Of a stretch of DNA of 64,000 nucleotides, positions 30,043 through 40,011 are shown in pieces; the stretch's first letter is position 1; the number at the start of each line of letters is the position of its first letter. Source of the stretch: an uncultured Clostridium sp. (GTDB lineage: Bacteria > Bacillota > Clostridia > TANB77 > CAG-508); contig CAMNWO010000001.1 in the NCBI GenBank assembly GCA_946565805.1, positions 1 to 64,000 of the forward strand, given 5' to 3'. The notes beneath the pieces were generated by a model that did no database searches, was not told the origin of the DNA, and saw only the letters and a list, made by a program, of their open reading frames with translations. A program made the translations under genes and the position numbers.

Positions 30043-31017
30043 ATGCTTTTTTATCATTTTGATATGTTAGATAATTTTATAAAAACAGATTTAATTTATC
30101 ATTTAACAATAGAAAAAGAAAATATAAAAGAAATTATGCATTTGTATGATAATAAGAAAGAACAGCTTTTAGCAATTACGAATCAAATGCTTGAATTATC
30201 AGATTTAATCGATAAAAACAAATTAGAAAGTTTTCATGATACCGTTTCTCTTTTAAAACAACTTTTTGAAAATGTAAATGCAATTCAAGAATTAGCCTCT
30301 AAATTAGATAAAGATTTGACCTCAACCATTTCTTTATATGATAAAGGTGTAGAAATAAATCAAGACGAAATCAAAGCTAATTTAGTAGAATATAACAAAC
30401 AACGAGATGAATTATCACATAGCATGATAGAATTTGAGGAATTAAATGTGTCTATCTTTAATATTGTTATGGATTTTTCTTTTACTGGTCCTTCTAATAA
30501 AAAAAACAAAAAGGCAATTTTTACAAAAAACAATTTGTTTCAAGAAAAGGATAAATTAAAAGTAGATATTGAATTAGAACCTTATGATAATAATCTATTA
30601 ATTATTTCAGAAAAGGACCAAAAAGCTTACTTACCTTTCTTCTATACAGAAGTACAAGAAAAATTTAGAAATTCCAAGAATTCTTATTCAACCTTACAAG
30701 AAGTAATAGATGACTTATATATTGTAGATTTAGCACGATTTAAGAATTCTGCCATTTCAAGATTTAAAGAAAGTTTTCATTTAATTAGAAGTAAAGAACA
30801 TGGTAGTATTACCAAAGCTTTAGAGTTAGGATTAGAATTAATGTTCAAATATGAATTAAACCCAATCATCATAGCTAGCTGTAGAAATTTGGATGAATTA
30901 GATATTTATTTAGACTGTTTAGAAGAAAATGAACTATCGGCATTTACTTGCTTTACCATAAAATTTGAAGTTATGCCACAATTACTAAAACAACAAAAAA
31001 ATACCTTTTTATTTTAG
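30043..31017 (+). CDS. Hypothetical coiled-coil protein upstream of sortase
   Basis: ORF with RBS ttggagg; no family recognised. Confidence 0.6.
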   Translation: MLFYHFDMLDNFIKTDLIYHLTIEKENIKEIMHLYDNKKEQLLAITNQMLELSDLIDKNKLESFHDTVSLLKQLFENVNAIQELASKLDKDLTSTISLYDKGVEINQDEIKANLVEYNKQRDELSHSMIEFEELNVSIFNIVMDFSFTGPSNKKNKKAIFTKNNLFQEKDKLKVDIELEPYDNNLLIISEKDQKAYLPFFYTEVQEKFRNSKNSYSTLQEVIDDLYIVDLARFKNSAISRFKESFHLIRSKEHGSITKALELGLELMFKYELNPIIIASCRNLDELDIYLDCLEENELSAFTCFTIKFEVMPQLLKQQKNTFLF

Positions 31018-31053
31018 GGTATTTTTTTGTTGTCTTTTGTGTACACTAAATTT

Positions 31054-31747
31054 ATGAAAAATCAAATTTTAGTTACTAAGTCAAAATCAAAAACACCTTG
31101 TACTAAAGAACAACCAAATGAGACTATTAACGTCTGTCCCCCATTGTCTCAATTGTCTACAAAACAGGACTGGTTTAAATTTCAATTTGCCTTTTCTATT
31201 TGTATTTTGGTTGTTTCTATTTTAGGTGGCTGTTTTTATTTTTATCAATTGGGTAAAAAAGAAGATTTTTCGGATAAACTACTTGCTAATTATAATGTTT
31301 ATCGATTATATAGTTCTCGGTGATAGTACTAGATCGGTTGATGAAAATCCAAATGGTTTGTTTGGTATTATTGAAATTCCTAAAATTAATTTATATTATC
31401 CTGTGTTTTCTCAGTTAACAGAAGAATTGTTAAAAGTTTCTCCTTGTAAATTTTATGGAGATACCCCTTCTACTAATGGTAATATTTGTATTGCTGGACA
31501 TAATTATGATAATTCCTTATTTTTCAGTAAGATATCTTCTTTGTCTCCAAATGATGAAATATCTATTTTTGATAATAATGGTATTAAATATGTTTATTCG
31601 GTTTATAAGGTTTATGAAGTTCCAGAAACTGACCTTTCTCCAGTTCTAAATTATGACACAAATGAAAGAATTTTGACCCTTGTTACTTGTAATAATTTTA
31701 ACTCCAATCGTATTATTGTAAAAGCAAAACAAAAAAAGCTTTCTTAA
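31054..31747 (+). CDS. Sortase, reconstructed with +1 shift at CGG 31318-31320
   Basis: ...YNVYRLYSS[C]GDSTRSVDENPNGLFGIIEIPKINLYYPV...; catalytic H (IAGHNY), C (TLVTCNN) and R (SNRIIV) all lie after the shift. Confidence 0.9.
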
Positions 31748-31764
31748 GAAAGCTTTTTCATATA

Positions 31765-32181
31765 CTAGATATTTCTATAATCTTTTATTTTCTTATAAGC
31801 ATATACAGCTGATATTCCAAATACAACTACTAACATAGCTACTGGGATAGAGTCTTCTATTCCTGTTTTTGGTAAGTTTGTGTTATTATATACACTTGAA
31901 TTTGTATTATTTGTTTTATTAGTATTTACATTAGTGTTATTTATGTTTGTATTTGTATTATTTTTATTTATATTTGTATTGCTTGAAGAATTTTCAGTAT
32001 TACCATTAGACACGGTTAACTCTGTAAATCCATTTGTGTTATTTGCTGCTAATACATTTGTACTAAACATCATTACCATTACACTAATTGCTAAAATTGA
32101 AAATAGTTTGATTAAATTTGATTTTTTCATATCGATTCTCCTTTTTCTTTTATACATTTTTATTAGTATTGTTACAATCAT
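31765..32181 (-). CDS. Sortase-anchored LPXTG surface protein, Asn/Thr-rich
   Basis: Signal peptide, N/T-rich repeat region, LPKTG, TM and positively charged tail (YKKIKDYRN); convergent with the sortase gene. Confidence 0.85.
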   Translation of the reverse strand: MIVTILIKMYKRKRRIDMKKSNLIKLFSILAISVMVMMFSTNVLAANNTNGFTELTVSNGNTENSSSNTNINKNNTNTNINNTNVNTNKTNNTNSSVYNNTNLPKTGIEDSIPVAMLVVVFGISAVYAYKKIKDYRNI

Positions 32182-32349
32182 CTTTAATTATACTACTTTT
32201 TTATGTATAATTCAAGTTGTTTTCTACAAAAACATATAAATACTAATTTCTTTTGTTTACAATTCATATTGTATACTTAAAAATTAAATAAGTCAATACT
32301 TTTATTTTAATTTTTAATTTACATTTATATTACAATATGTTTACATTTT

Positions 32350-33441
32350 TTACACGTTGAATTTGAATAATACAATATCGCCATCTTTCATAATGTATTC
32401 TTTTCCTTCCGAACGAACTAATCCTTTTTCCTTGGCATTTACCATAGAACCTACTTTTATTAATTCGTCGTAAGAAACTACATCTGCTTTAATAAATCCT
32501 CTTTCAATGTCAGAATGGATTTTTCCTGCTGCTTGTGGTGCTTTTGTTCCCTTTTTAATTGTCCAAGCTCTTACTTCTGGTTCTCCTGCTGTCAAAAATG
32601 ACATTAGTCCTAATAAATCATAACTTTTTTTGATTACTTTATCTAATCCAGATTCTTCTAATCCAAGCGCTTCTAACATTTCTCTTTTATCTTCCTCTTC
32701 TAGTCCAGATAATTCTTCTTCAATTTTAACACATAGAGGAATCACTTCTGCTTTTTCTCTTTCTGCATATTCTTTTACTTTTTTTACCATTTCATCGTTT
32801 TGAGCATCTTCTAATTGTTCTTCTGAAACATTAGCAATGTATAAAATTGGTTTAGTTGTTAATAAAAACATTTCTTTTACCATTTCTTGCTCTTCTTCAC
32901 TAAAGTCAATTGCTCTTGCAGATATTCCATTTTCTAAATTTTCTTTAATTTTCTCTAATAAATCAATTTCTGCTTGGTATTTTTTATCTGCTTTTAAATT
33001 TTTTCTTGCTTTATCTAATCTTTTATTAACCGTTTCGATATCTGCAAAAATCAATTCTAAATTAATGGTTTCAATATCTCTAATTGGGTCAACATTTCCA
33101 TCCACATGAACTACATTGGAATCTTCAAAACATCTTACTACTTCACAAATGCTATCTGTTTCACGAATATGTGATAGAAATTTGTTTCCTAACCCTTCTC
33201 CTTTGCTAGCACCTTTTACTAGCCCTGCGATATCAACAAATTCAATAACAGCATGAGTTGTTTTTTGTGGATGATACATTTGGGTTAATTTATCTAATCT
33301 TTCATCTGGTACACCAACCACTCCTACATTAGGCTCTATGGTACAAAAGGGATAATTTGCACATTCTGCACCTGCTTTTGTAATACTGTTAAACATTGTA
33401 CTTTTCCCTACATTTGGTAATCCTACAATTCCTATTTTCAT
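32350..33441 (-). CDS. ychF: Redox-regulated ATPase YchF
   Basis: MKIGIVGLPNVGKSTMFNSITKAGAECANYPFCTIEPNVG. Confidence 0.97.
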   Translation of the reverse strand: MKIGIVGLPNVGKSTMFNSITKAGAECANYPFCTIEPNVGVVGVPDERLDKLTQMYHPQKTTHAVIEFVDIAGLVKGASKGEGLGNKFLSHIRETDSICEVVRCFEDSNVVHVDGNVDPIRDIETINLELIFADIETVNKRLDKARKNLKADKKYQAEIDLLEKIKENLENGISARAIDFSEEEQEMVKEMFLLTTKPILYIANVSEEQLEDAQNDEMVKKVKEYAEREKAEVIPLCVKIEEELSGLEEEDKREMLEALGLEESGLDKVIKKSYDLLGLMSFLTAGEPEVRAWTIKKGTKAPQAAGKIHSDIERGFIKADVVSYDELIKVGSMVNAKEKGLVRSEGKEYIMKDGDIVLFKFNV

Positions 33442-33489
33442 CTTATCTATCTCCTTCTTGTTTTCTGGTTTTAACGAGGTGTGATTTAT

Positions 33490-35418
33490 CTATTTTGTTT
33501 TATTTTCAATTTCTTCTAATAGTTTTTGTTTAAACTCCTCAACACTCATTGTTCCAATGTCACCATCTTCTCTTGAACGAACAGCAACCGTATTTTCTTC
33601 TACTTCTTTTGCTCCTACTACTAGCATATATGGCACTTTTTCAAGTTGTGCTTCTCTAATTTTGTAACCTGTTTTTTCATTTCTATCATCTACTGTTACA
33701 CGGATACCTTTTTTTGCTAATTCTGCTTTTAATTGGTTAGCATATTCGTGTTGGTTGTCTGTGATTGGTAAGATTTTTACTTGTGTTGGTGCTAACCATG
33801 CTGGGAAAGCTCCTTTGTATTCTTCAATTAAGAATGATAAAAATCTGTCAAAGGTTCCTAGAATTGCTCTATGAATAACAACTGGTCTATGAGCTTTTCC
33901 ATCTTCTCCAATGTATTCTAATTCAAATCTTTGTGGTAATAAGAAGTCTAATTGGCAAGTCGAAATTGTTACATCATGTCCGATTGCTGTTTTGATTTGA
34001 ACGTCTAATTTTGGACCATAAAATGCTGCTTCTCCTTCTGCTTCGTAATAATTAATTCCTAATTCTGTTAAAATTTCTCTTAATTGACTTTCTGCATTAT
34101 CCCACATTTCGTCGTCATCAAAGTATTTTTCTTTGTCATTTTTATCTCTTAAAGATAAACGGAATGTATAGTTATCAAAACCAAAGTCTTCATATACAGA
34201 TAAAATTAGTTTTACTACTTCTCCAAATACTTCCTTAATTTGTTCTGGTGTTACAAAGATGTGGGCATCGTTTTGACACATTTCACGAACTCTTTCTAAT
34301 CCACAAACGCTTCCACTTGATTCATATCTAAAATCGTGTGCTAATTCACCAATTCTAATTGGTAAATCACGATAAGAATGTAACTTGTTTCTGTATATCA
34401 ACATGTGGTGTGGACAGTTCATAGGTCTTAATACTAGTTCTTCATTTTCCATTTTCATAACTGGGAACATATCATCTTTATAGTGATCCCAATGTCCACT
34501 TGTTTTGTATAAATCAACATTTGCTAAAGATGGCGTATAAACATGTTTGTAATCTAGCGCTGTTTCTTTATCAGCAATATATCTTTCTAAAATTCTTCTT
34601 ATGGTTGCACCATTTGGTAAATACATAGGAAGTCCAGAACCAACTAATTCATGTGTCATGAATAATTCTTGTTCTTTTCCTATTTTTCTATGGTCTCTTT
34701 GTCTTGCTTCCTCTAATAAGTCTAAATGTTCTTGTAACATACTTGCTTTTGGGAAAGATATAGCATAAATTCTTTGTAACATTTTATTTTTTTCGCTACC
34801 TCTCCAATAAGCCCCTGAAGAAGATAAGATTTTTATGGTTTTTATTTTTCCTGTACTTTCTAAGTGAGGACCTGCACATAAATCAGTAAAGTCTCCTTGT
34901 TGATAGAAACTAATTTCTTCTCCTTCTGGTAACTCTTCAATTAGTTCTACTTTATAAGGTTCGTTTTTCATTAATTCTATTGCTTCTTGTTTTGGCAATG
35001 AAAATCTTTTAATTTCAATATTTTCTTTGATAATATTTTTCATTTCTTCTTCAATGCTTACTTTGTCTTCCTCTGTAAAAGGTTTTTCTACATCAAAATC
35101 ATAATAGAAGCCTTCCTCGATTGCTGGTCCTATCGCAATTTTAGCATCTGGAAATAATCTTTTTACTGCCTGTGCCATAATATGAGAAGTGGTATGCCAA
35201 TAAGCTTTCTTTCCTTCTATATCATCATTTTGGAAAGTATGAATGACTAAGTTGCAATCTTCTTGCAACTCATATCTTAAGTCTTTTACCTCTCCATTTA
35301 CTTCCCCACAAGTAGCATTTCTTGCTAACCCTTCACTAATCTTTTTAGCAACCTCTAAAATTGAGCTTCCTTCTTGTACTTCTAAAACAGATCCATCCTT
35401 TAGTGAAACTTTAATCAT
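33490..35418 (-). CDS. thrS: Threonyl-tRNA synthetase
   Basis: TGS, editing and class II core motifs. The track ORF extends to 35472 through a repeat; the start is more likely MIKVSLKDGS. Confidence 0.95.
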   Translation of the reverse strand: MIKVSLKDGSVLEVQEGSSILEVAKKISEGLARNATCGEVNGEVKDLRYELQEDCNLVIHTFQNDDIEGKKAYWHTTSHIMAQAVKRLFPDAKIAIGPAIEEGFYYDFDVEKPFTEEDKVSIEEEMKNIIKENIEIKRFSLPKQEAIELMKNEPYKVELIEELPEGEEISFYQQGDFTDLCAGPHLESTGKIKTIKILSSSGAYWRGSEKNKMLQRIYAISFPKASMLQEHLDLLEEARQRDHRKIGKEQELFMTHELVGSGLPMYLPNGATIRRILERYIADKETALDYKHVYTPSLANVDLYKTSGHWDHYKDDMFPVMKMENEELVLRPMNCPHHMLIYRNKLHSYRDLPIRIGELAHDFRYESSGSVCGLERVREMCQNDAHIFVTPEQIKEVFGEVVKLILSVYEDFGFDNYTFRLSLRDKNDKEKYFDDDEMWDNAESQLREILTELGINYYEAEGEAAFYGPKLDVQIKTAIGHDVTISTCQLDFLLPQRFELEYIGEDGKAHRPVVIHRAILGTFDRFLSFLIEEYKGAFPAWLAPTQVKILPITDNQHEYANQLKAELAKKGIRVTVDDRNEKTGYKIREAQLEKVPYMLVVGAKEVEENTVAVRSREDGDIGTMSVEEFKQKLLEEIENKTK

Positions 35419-35433
35419 AATAATTCCTCCCTT

Positions 35434-35539
35434 GATGTTTTTTGGGACGGGGTCAAAAAACATCATTTTCATTTTTTAATAAATATAACCTTTTCATTTT
35501 TTCTTATTGATGTTTTTTGACCCCGTCCCAAAAAACATC
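35434..35539. repeat. Inverted-repeat mini-element between T-box terminator and thrS start
   Basis: 31-bp arms gatgttttttgggacggggtcaaaaaacatc (35434-35464) and exact inverse complement (35509-35539); each arm is itself near-palindromic. Confidence 0.75.
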
Positions 35540-35540
35540 A

Positions 35541-35750
35541 AAAAGACACTCCAATGGATAATAATTTATCCATAGGAGTGCAAGATTTACACGGTTCCAT
35601 CCTATTTTTCACTTAATTTTAAGAAGATAACGGTTCTTTTCCGCCCAGCTTATTCACTAGGAACTTAGAAGAGCTAGTTTTTCAGATATGTTTTCTTAAA
35701 TTGGCTTTCAGCCTTTGACCAATTCTCTCTTTTAGTAACCTTTATCTTAC
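35541..35750 (-). promoter_or_regulatory. T-box riboswitch leader of thrS
   Basis: Minus strand: AGGATGGAACCGTG T-box sequence, terminator gcactcctatggata...tatccattggagtgtcttttt, upstream Stem I-like agagagaattggtcaaaggctgaaagccaattt. Confidence 0.85.
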
Positions 35751-35875
35751 TTTTTCTCTTACTCGTTTTTATATTTTTACTTAACAATATAATTTTAATA
35801 TGTTTTTTAAAAAAAGTCAATAGAAATTCTTTACTTTTTAAAATTCTTGTTGTATAATAAGAAAGTGTTTTAAAA

Positions 35876-35930
35876 AGATGTGTCCCTAATTGCACCTAAA
35901 GGAGCAAAAGGAAACGTCCCTAAATACCCC
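35876..35930. repeat. Solo diverged copy of the 53439-53635 element arm
   Basis: gatgtgtccctaattgcacctaaaggagcaaaaggaaacgtccctaaatacccc. Confidence 0.8.
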
Positions 35931-35934
35931 AAAT

Positions 35935-36010
35935 GCTTCCATAGCTCAGTTGGTAGAGTGCTACCTTGGTAAGGTAGAGGTCACGGGTTCAATTCCCGTT
36001 GGAAGCCCCA
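35935..36010 (+). tRNA. tRNA-Thr (anticodon GGT) with encoded CCA
   Basis: Cloverleaf gcttcca/tggaagc acceptor, ctacc-TTGGTAA-ggtag anticodon arm, cgggttcaattcccg T-arm. Confidence 0.93.
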
Positions 36011-36058
36011 TAAAAATAAAAAAGTTGCTAGATTTTGTTTTCTAACAACTTTTTTTAT

Positions 36059-36733
36059 TTATTTATTTTCACCGAACATGTTCTTAATGGCTTTTTTTCG
36101 TATTCTTTGGATGGCATTATCTACTGATTTGACAGGAGAATCTAATTTTTGAGCAATGGTTACATAGCTTTCTCCTTTAATAAATCTATCTAATACTTGT
36201 TTTTCAAATTTGCTTAAGTTTTTGTTAACCGCTGTTTCTATTTCTGTATAATATTCTTTTTTCATAACAGTTTCTAATGGGTCTTCTATCATTTTACTAT
36301 TAAAGGTATCAATTAATTCTACACTGTCATCTTCATTATTGTCATAGGCTGAGGTGTTTAAAGATAGATAAGAATTCAAGGGCATATGCTTTTGTCTGTT
36401 AGAACTTTTAATAGCTGTTATTAATTGTCTTTCGATACAGATATTAGCAAATGTTTTAAATGAATTTTGCTTTTCTTCATTAAAGCTTTTGATGGCCTTA
36501 AATAGTCCAATCATTCCTTCTTGTATGATGTCTTCTTTTTCTGCTCCTATGATAAAATACTTTCCTACTTTTACATTAACTAGATTTTTGTATTTTTCTA
36601 GCAAGTATGATAGTGCTTTTTCGTCCCCTTCTTTAATTAGAGATACAACTTGTTCATCAGTTAAATTATAATATTGATCAGTTGTGTAATATATATTTCC
36701 ATTTTGCATCTGTACTTTTAATACCTCCAACAT
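36059..36733 (-). CDS. sigH: RNA polymerase sporulation sigma factor SigH
   Basis: Sigma-70 region 2 (EDIIQEGMIGLFKAIKSF) and region 4; SigH-like. Confidence 0.85.
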   Translation of the reverse strand: MLEVLKVQMQNGNIYYTTDQYYNLTDEQVVSLIKEGDEKALSYLLEKYKNLVNVKVGKYFIIGAEKEDIIQEGMIGLFKAIKSFNEEKQNSFKTFANICIERQLITAIKSSNRQKHMPLNSYLSLNTSAYDNNEDDSVELIDTFNSKMIEDPLETVMKKEYYTEIETAVNKNLSKFEKQVLDRFIKGESYVTIAQKLDSPVKSVDNAIQRIRKKAIKNMFGENK

Positions 36734-36876
36734 GTGCTTTTTTAAGTATTATATCTATCAATTTCAGCATTGTCAAGCAGTTTTCTAGGTTTTTTTGTTT
36801 TTTATTAGCCGTTTTTTGTTAGCCTTTGTCGAATTTCACAGTTATTAATTTTATCTATAAAATTTATTATCGAAAA

Positions 36877-38601
36877 TTATAATCCTAATTCTCCTTTTAT
36901 CATATCCCAAACATCATCGGATTCCATTCCTTTTTGCCAAGAACCAATACCTGCCAACTTATTTTCGTTGATTAATGAAATTTTGGCTTTTAAGGAATCC
37001 TTATCTTCTATCCAGATTTGCTTTTTCCTTCCCTCTTCTATATATTCTACATAATTTTGTTTTAAGGTGTCATTCCATCGTTTTTCTACACCATCTGGAA
37101 TTACTTTATTAATATTTTTCATAGCAACTGTATTGCTAGTTGATTTTCCTTCTTCATTTGTTGTCCAAACCCTTGTGTAAAAAGGAACAGCTAAAATAAT
37201 TTTGTCAGAATCAATTTCTTCTGTTTGTAAGAATTTGTTCAAACTCAATTTAACCCAATCATATCCTGCTGTCGTTCCTGGTTTTGTACTAGATACTCCA
37301 TATTCATCATATGCCATAAATATAATGTAATCTGCTACATCACCTATTACATGTCTATCAAAGCACATAGACCATGTTTCTCCACCATCTGGTGCTGTTA
37401 CATCAACAGAAGTGACCTTTCCCATTTCTTTTAGTCTAGGTGTTAATTCGATAATAAATCTTGAAAACACATCTTTATCTTCTTGTTTCATATTTTCAAA
37501 ATCTATATTAATTCCATCTAATTCATATTTAACACAAACTTTTACTATGTTTTCAATTAGCTTTTGTCTTTTTTCATAGCTGTTCATAATGCTAGATGTA
37601 ATAGCTAAACTTTTGCTTGCCGCTTCCGCATTAGAAATCATTGGCCATACTTTGTAGCCATTGGAATGAGCCCATTTAATATATGCCTCTCCTTTATCCC
37701 CTACATTTTCTTTGAAATTACCTTTTTCGTCTAAGTAGAAAAAGGCAGGTGATACTACGTTAACACCTTCTATAGTTGTCCCATTTCTATCTGGTGCCGA
37801 ACCAACAGAAGAATAATAGTCCCAAGTTAAATTAATTTTTCCTTCAATTTGTTTTTCTTCTTCCATTTTTTCACGAACAACATATTCGTTTTCCAATTTG
37901 TCTGCTTTTACATATCCTAATTTTCCATTTCCCGTTCTAATTTTAGCATATCCTTTATCAGTTGATACAACAATAACACTTTCTCCTTTTTTGATTCTAT
38001 CCACTGTTTTAGCAATTATCTTGGTAGAAGACTTAACTGGTAAATTAGAAGATACAATCGCTCTTTTTTGTTCTTTGTCAAGAGAATCCATCGTAACGAC
38101 TTTTGTGTTTTCTATATTTTGAATTTCGATATCATAAACATCTTTCATTTCAGAAATAGGTAAATATTCTGTATTTTCTTTTTTGATGGCATGTGCATAA
38201 ATTTTCTTTTCAGAACCATTAATAGTAATATTGTTTTCTTCAAATCCTATTTCTGCTATTTTTTTGTCATAAGTTGTAATAATTTGATTGGATTTTTTCT
38301 CATTATAAATATATTTGTCAAAAAAATTAGCAACATCTGATTTAGAAAGATAAATAATATTATCTTCTATTAGTACATCATTTTTTAGATTTGATGTAAC
38401 ATTTTTGTTGTTAATCACTAAATTCGTTTTCTTGTTTTTGTCTAATATAATGTAATCATTTATGATTAGCGCAACAAATATGATTACTAAAATAGCTAAT
38501 ATGGTAAAAAAAGTTCTAGTTATTATTTTTTTCTTTTTTTCCATTTCTTCTTTCGCCATTCTTTTGCCTTTTCTTTTTACTTTTTTTATTTCTTCTTCCA
38601 T
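36877..38601 (-). CDS. SH3/GH18-domain protein (YaaH/spore-germination-like)
   Basis: N-terminal TM, SH3-like segment, GH18 core DGINIDFENM. Confidence 0.85.
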   Translation of the reverse strand: MEEEIKKVKRKGKRMAKEEMEKKKKIITRTFFTILAILVIIFVALIINDYIILDKNKKTNLVINNKNVTSNLKNDVLIEDNIIYLSKSDVANFFDKYIYNEKKSNQIITTYDKKIAEIGFEENNITINGSEKKIYAHAIKKENTEYLPISEMKDVYDIEIQNIENTKVVTMDSLDKEQKRAIVSSNLPVKSSTKIIAKTVDRIKKGESVIVVSTDKGYAKIRTGNGKLGYVKADKLENEYVVREKMEEEKQIEGKINLTWDYYSSVGSAPDRNGTTIEGVNVVSPAFFYLDEKGNFKENVGDKGEAYIKWAHSNGYKVWPMISNAEAASKSLAITSSIMNSYEKRQKLIENIVKVCVKYELDGINIDFENMKQEDKDVFSRFIIELTPRLKEMGKVTSVDVTAPDGGETWSMCFDRHVIGDVADYIIFMAYDEYGVSSTKPGTTAGYDWVKLSLNKFLQTEEIDSDKIILAVPFYTRVWTTNEEGKSTSNTVAMKNINKVIPDGVEKRWNDTLKQNYVEYIEEGRKKQIWIEDKDSLKAKISLINENKLAGIGSWQKGMESDDVWDMIKGELGL

Positions 38602-38802
38602 TTCTTCTTCCTTTCTCTCTCGTAATTATTCTTAGAACGTTTTTACTATATCACAAATCTTTCATTTAGCAAATACTTTTTTCTGTTTTTGTAAACTTTT
38701 ATATGAATAAAAATTGCTCAAAATTGCTTTATGTAAAATATTGTGTTATAATTAAGTTATGTACAATACTGTGCATATAAAAATTATAAGGAGGTAACAG
38801 AT

Positions 38803-39183
38803 ATGTTACGGTTAAACGATGTTAGATTAAGAGGATGTGGATTCACTTTGTTTCCAGCAGCTAAGGATTTTGGTGTTTCAGAAGATATTATGCATAATAT
38901 CTTAACAAGTCTCAATGAACAGCTTGGTTCATTGGCTACTGATTTCGAAGCACAGGAGGAAGTAAGAAAAGCAAATCCTGAGTTTCCTCAGGTGCTGTAT
39001 GGCGGCGATTATTGGCTGACAGAAGAGCGGATTGAACAGGCTTTAGAAGCTGATCTTTTGAAAGAAACAGATGGCGGGTATGCCTTAACAGATACTTCTA
39101 TCAAAATTTTTGAAAGAGCGGCGGCAATCCAAAACGAGCTGGATAATCAGGGATTTCATTGTTGTCCATGTCACGGATTTTAA
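38803..39183 (+). CDS. Hypothetical protein, GC-richer than its neighbours
   Basis: RBS aaggagg; in-frame CGG (38809, 39028) with frame intact. Confidence 0.65.
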   Translation: MLRLNDVRLRGCGFTLFPAAKDFGVSEDIMHNILTSLNEQLGSLATDFEAQEEVRKANPEFPQVLYGGDYWLTEERIEQALEADLLKETDGGYALTDTSIKIFERAAAIQNELDNQGFHCCPCHGF

Positions 39184-39224
39184 ATGTAACGATTAACCAA
39201 ACTCCAAGAGGGTCTAGTTTTTTA

Positions 39225-39926
39225 CTAGACCCTCTTCATCTTTTTTAGGTATTCTTTTTGCCTATCTGTTATTCGATAGGATTCTCTTGCCTTTTGTATC
39301 GCTTTATTGTAAGTAAAATCATCTAGAGCTGTCGTTGTTTTTAAATATTGAACTGTTTCATCATAGAATTTAATTAGACAAATTGATATTGCCCAAGCAA
39401 TTGCCATTTGTACATAATAAGCATCACTTGAAACACTATCAAAAATTTTAAAATTTCTTTCAATGTAATCTTCTTCAATATAAAAATCTAATATCATGAC
39501 AATAGCAAATCGAAGTTCAAATTCTTGTTTTGCTGTTAAATATTTTTGTATTAAATCCCACATTTCTTTTTTGTGTTTTTTGGTAATTTTTAATCCTGCA
39601 CAAAACACATCACAAATAGCCCAGTTGTCAATTTTAGGCACAAAAGTTTCAATATGTTTTTGTATGGCTTCAAATTCTCCTTTTTCCAATCCTATTAGCA
39701 TTCCTTGTAGCATAATTTCTTCATAATATTCATTGTCTATTTGTTTTAATAATTCTTCTATTTCATAGTTTTTAGCTAATTCTTTGGCGTAATTTCTTAA
39801 AACTGGTACTCGTACCCCTATTATATTTTTAATTCCTGGACATAATCCACTATGAAATTCTTTGTATTTTGGGTCTGCTAATTCCAATAATTTATTTTTT
39901 ATTTTTTGTTTCATTTTTGATGTCAT
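39225..39926 (-). CDS. DNA alkylation repair protein (AlkD-like)
   Basis: GVRVPVLRNYAKEL; HEAT-like (WAICDVFCAGLK, AIAWAISICLI). Confidence 0.85.
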   Translation of the reverse strand: MTSKMKQKIKNKLLELADPKYKEFHSGLCPGIKNIIGVRVPVLRNYAKELAKNYEIEELLKQIDNEYYEEIMLQGMLIGLEKGEFEAIQKHIETFVPKIDNWAICDVFCAGLKITKKHKKEMWDLIQKYLTAKQEFELRFAIVMILDFYIEEDYIERNFKIFDSVSSDAYYVQMAIAWAISICLIKFYDETVQYLKTTTALDDFTYNKAIQKARESYRITDRQKEYLKKMKRV

Positions 39927-40011
39927 CCTTTCTTCTATGACCTATTTTATTATATTTTTCTACCAAATGCTAGTATTTTAAACAAATTTCTGTTATAATA
40001 GAACCATTAAA

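Noticed and set aside
31226-31747. ORF 31226..31747 as a stand-alone sortase with its own start
   Set aside because: Its first 30 residues are an out-of-frame reading of the TM region already encoded by 31027..31323; no RBS at 31226.
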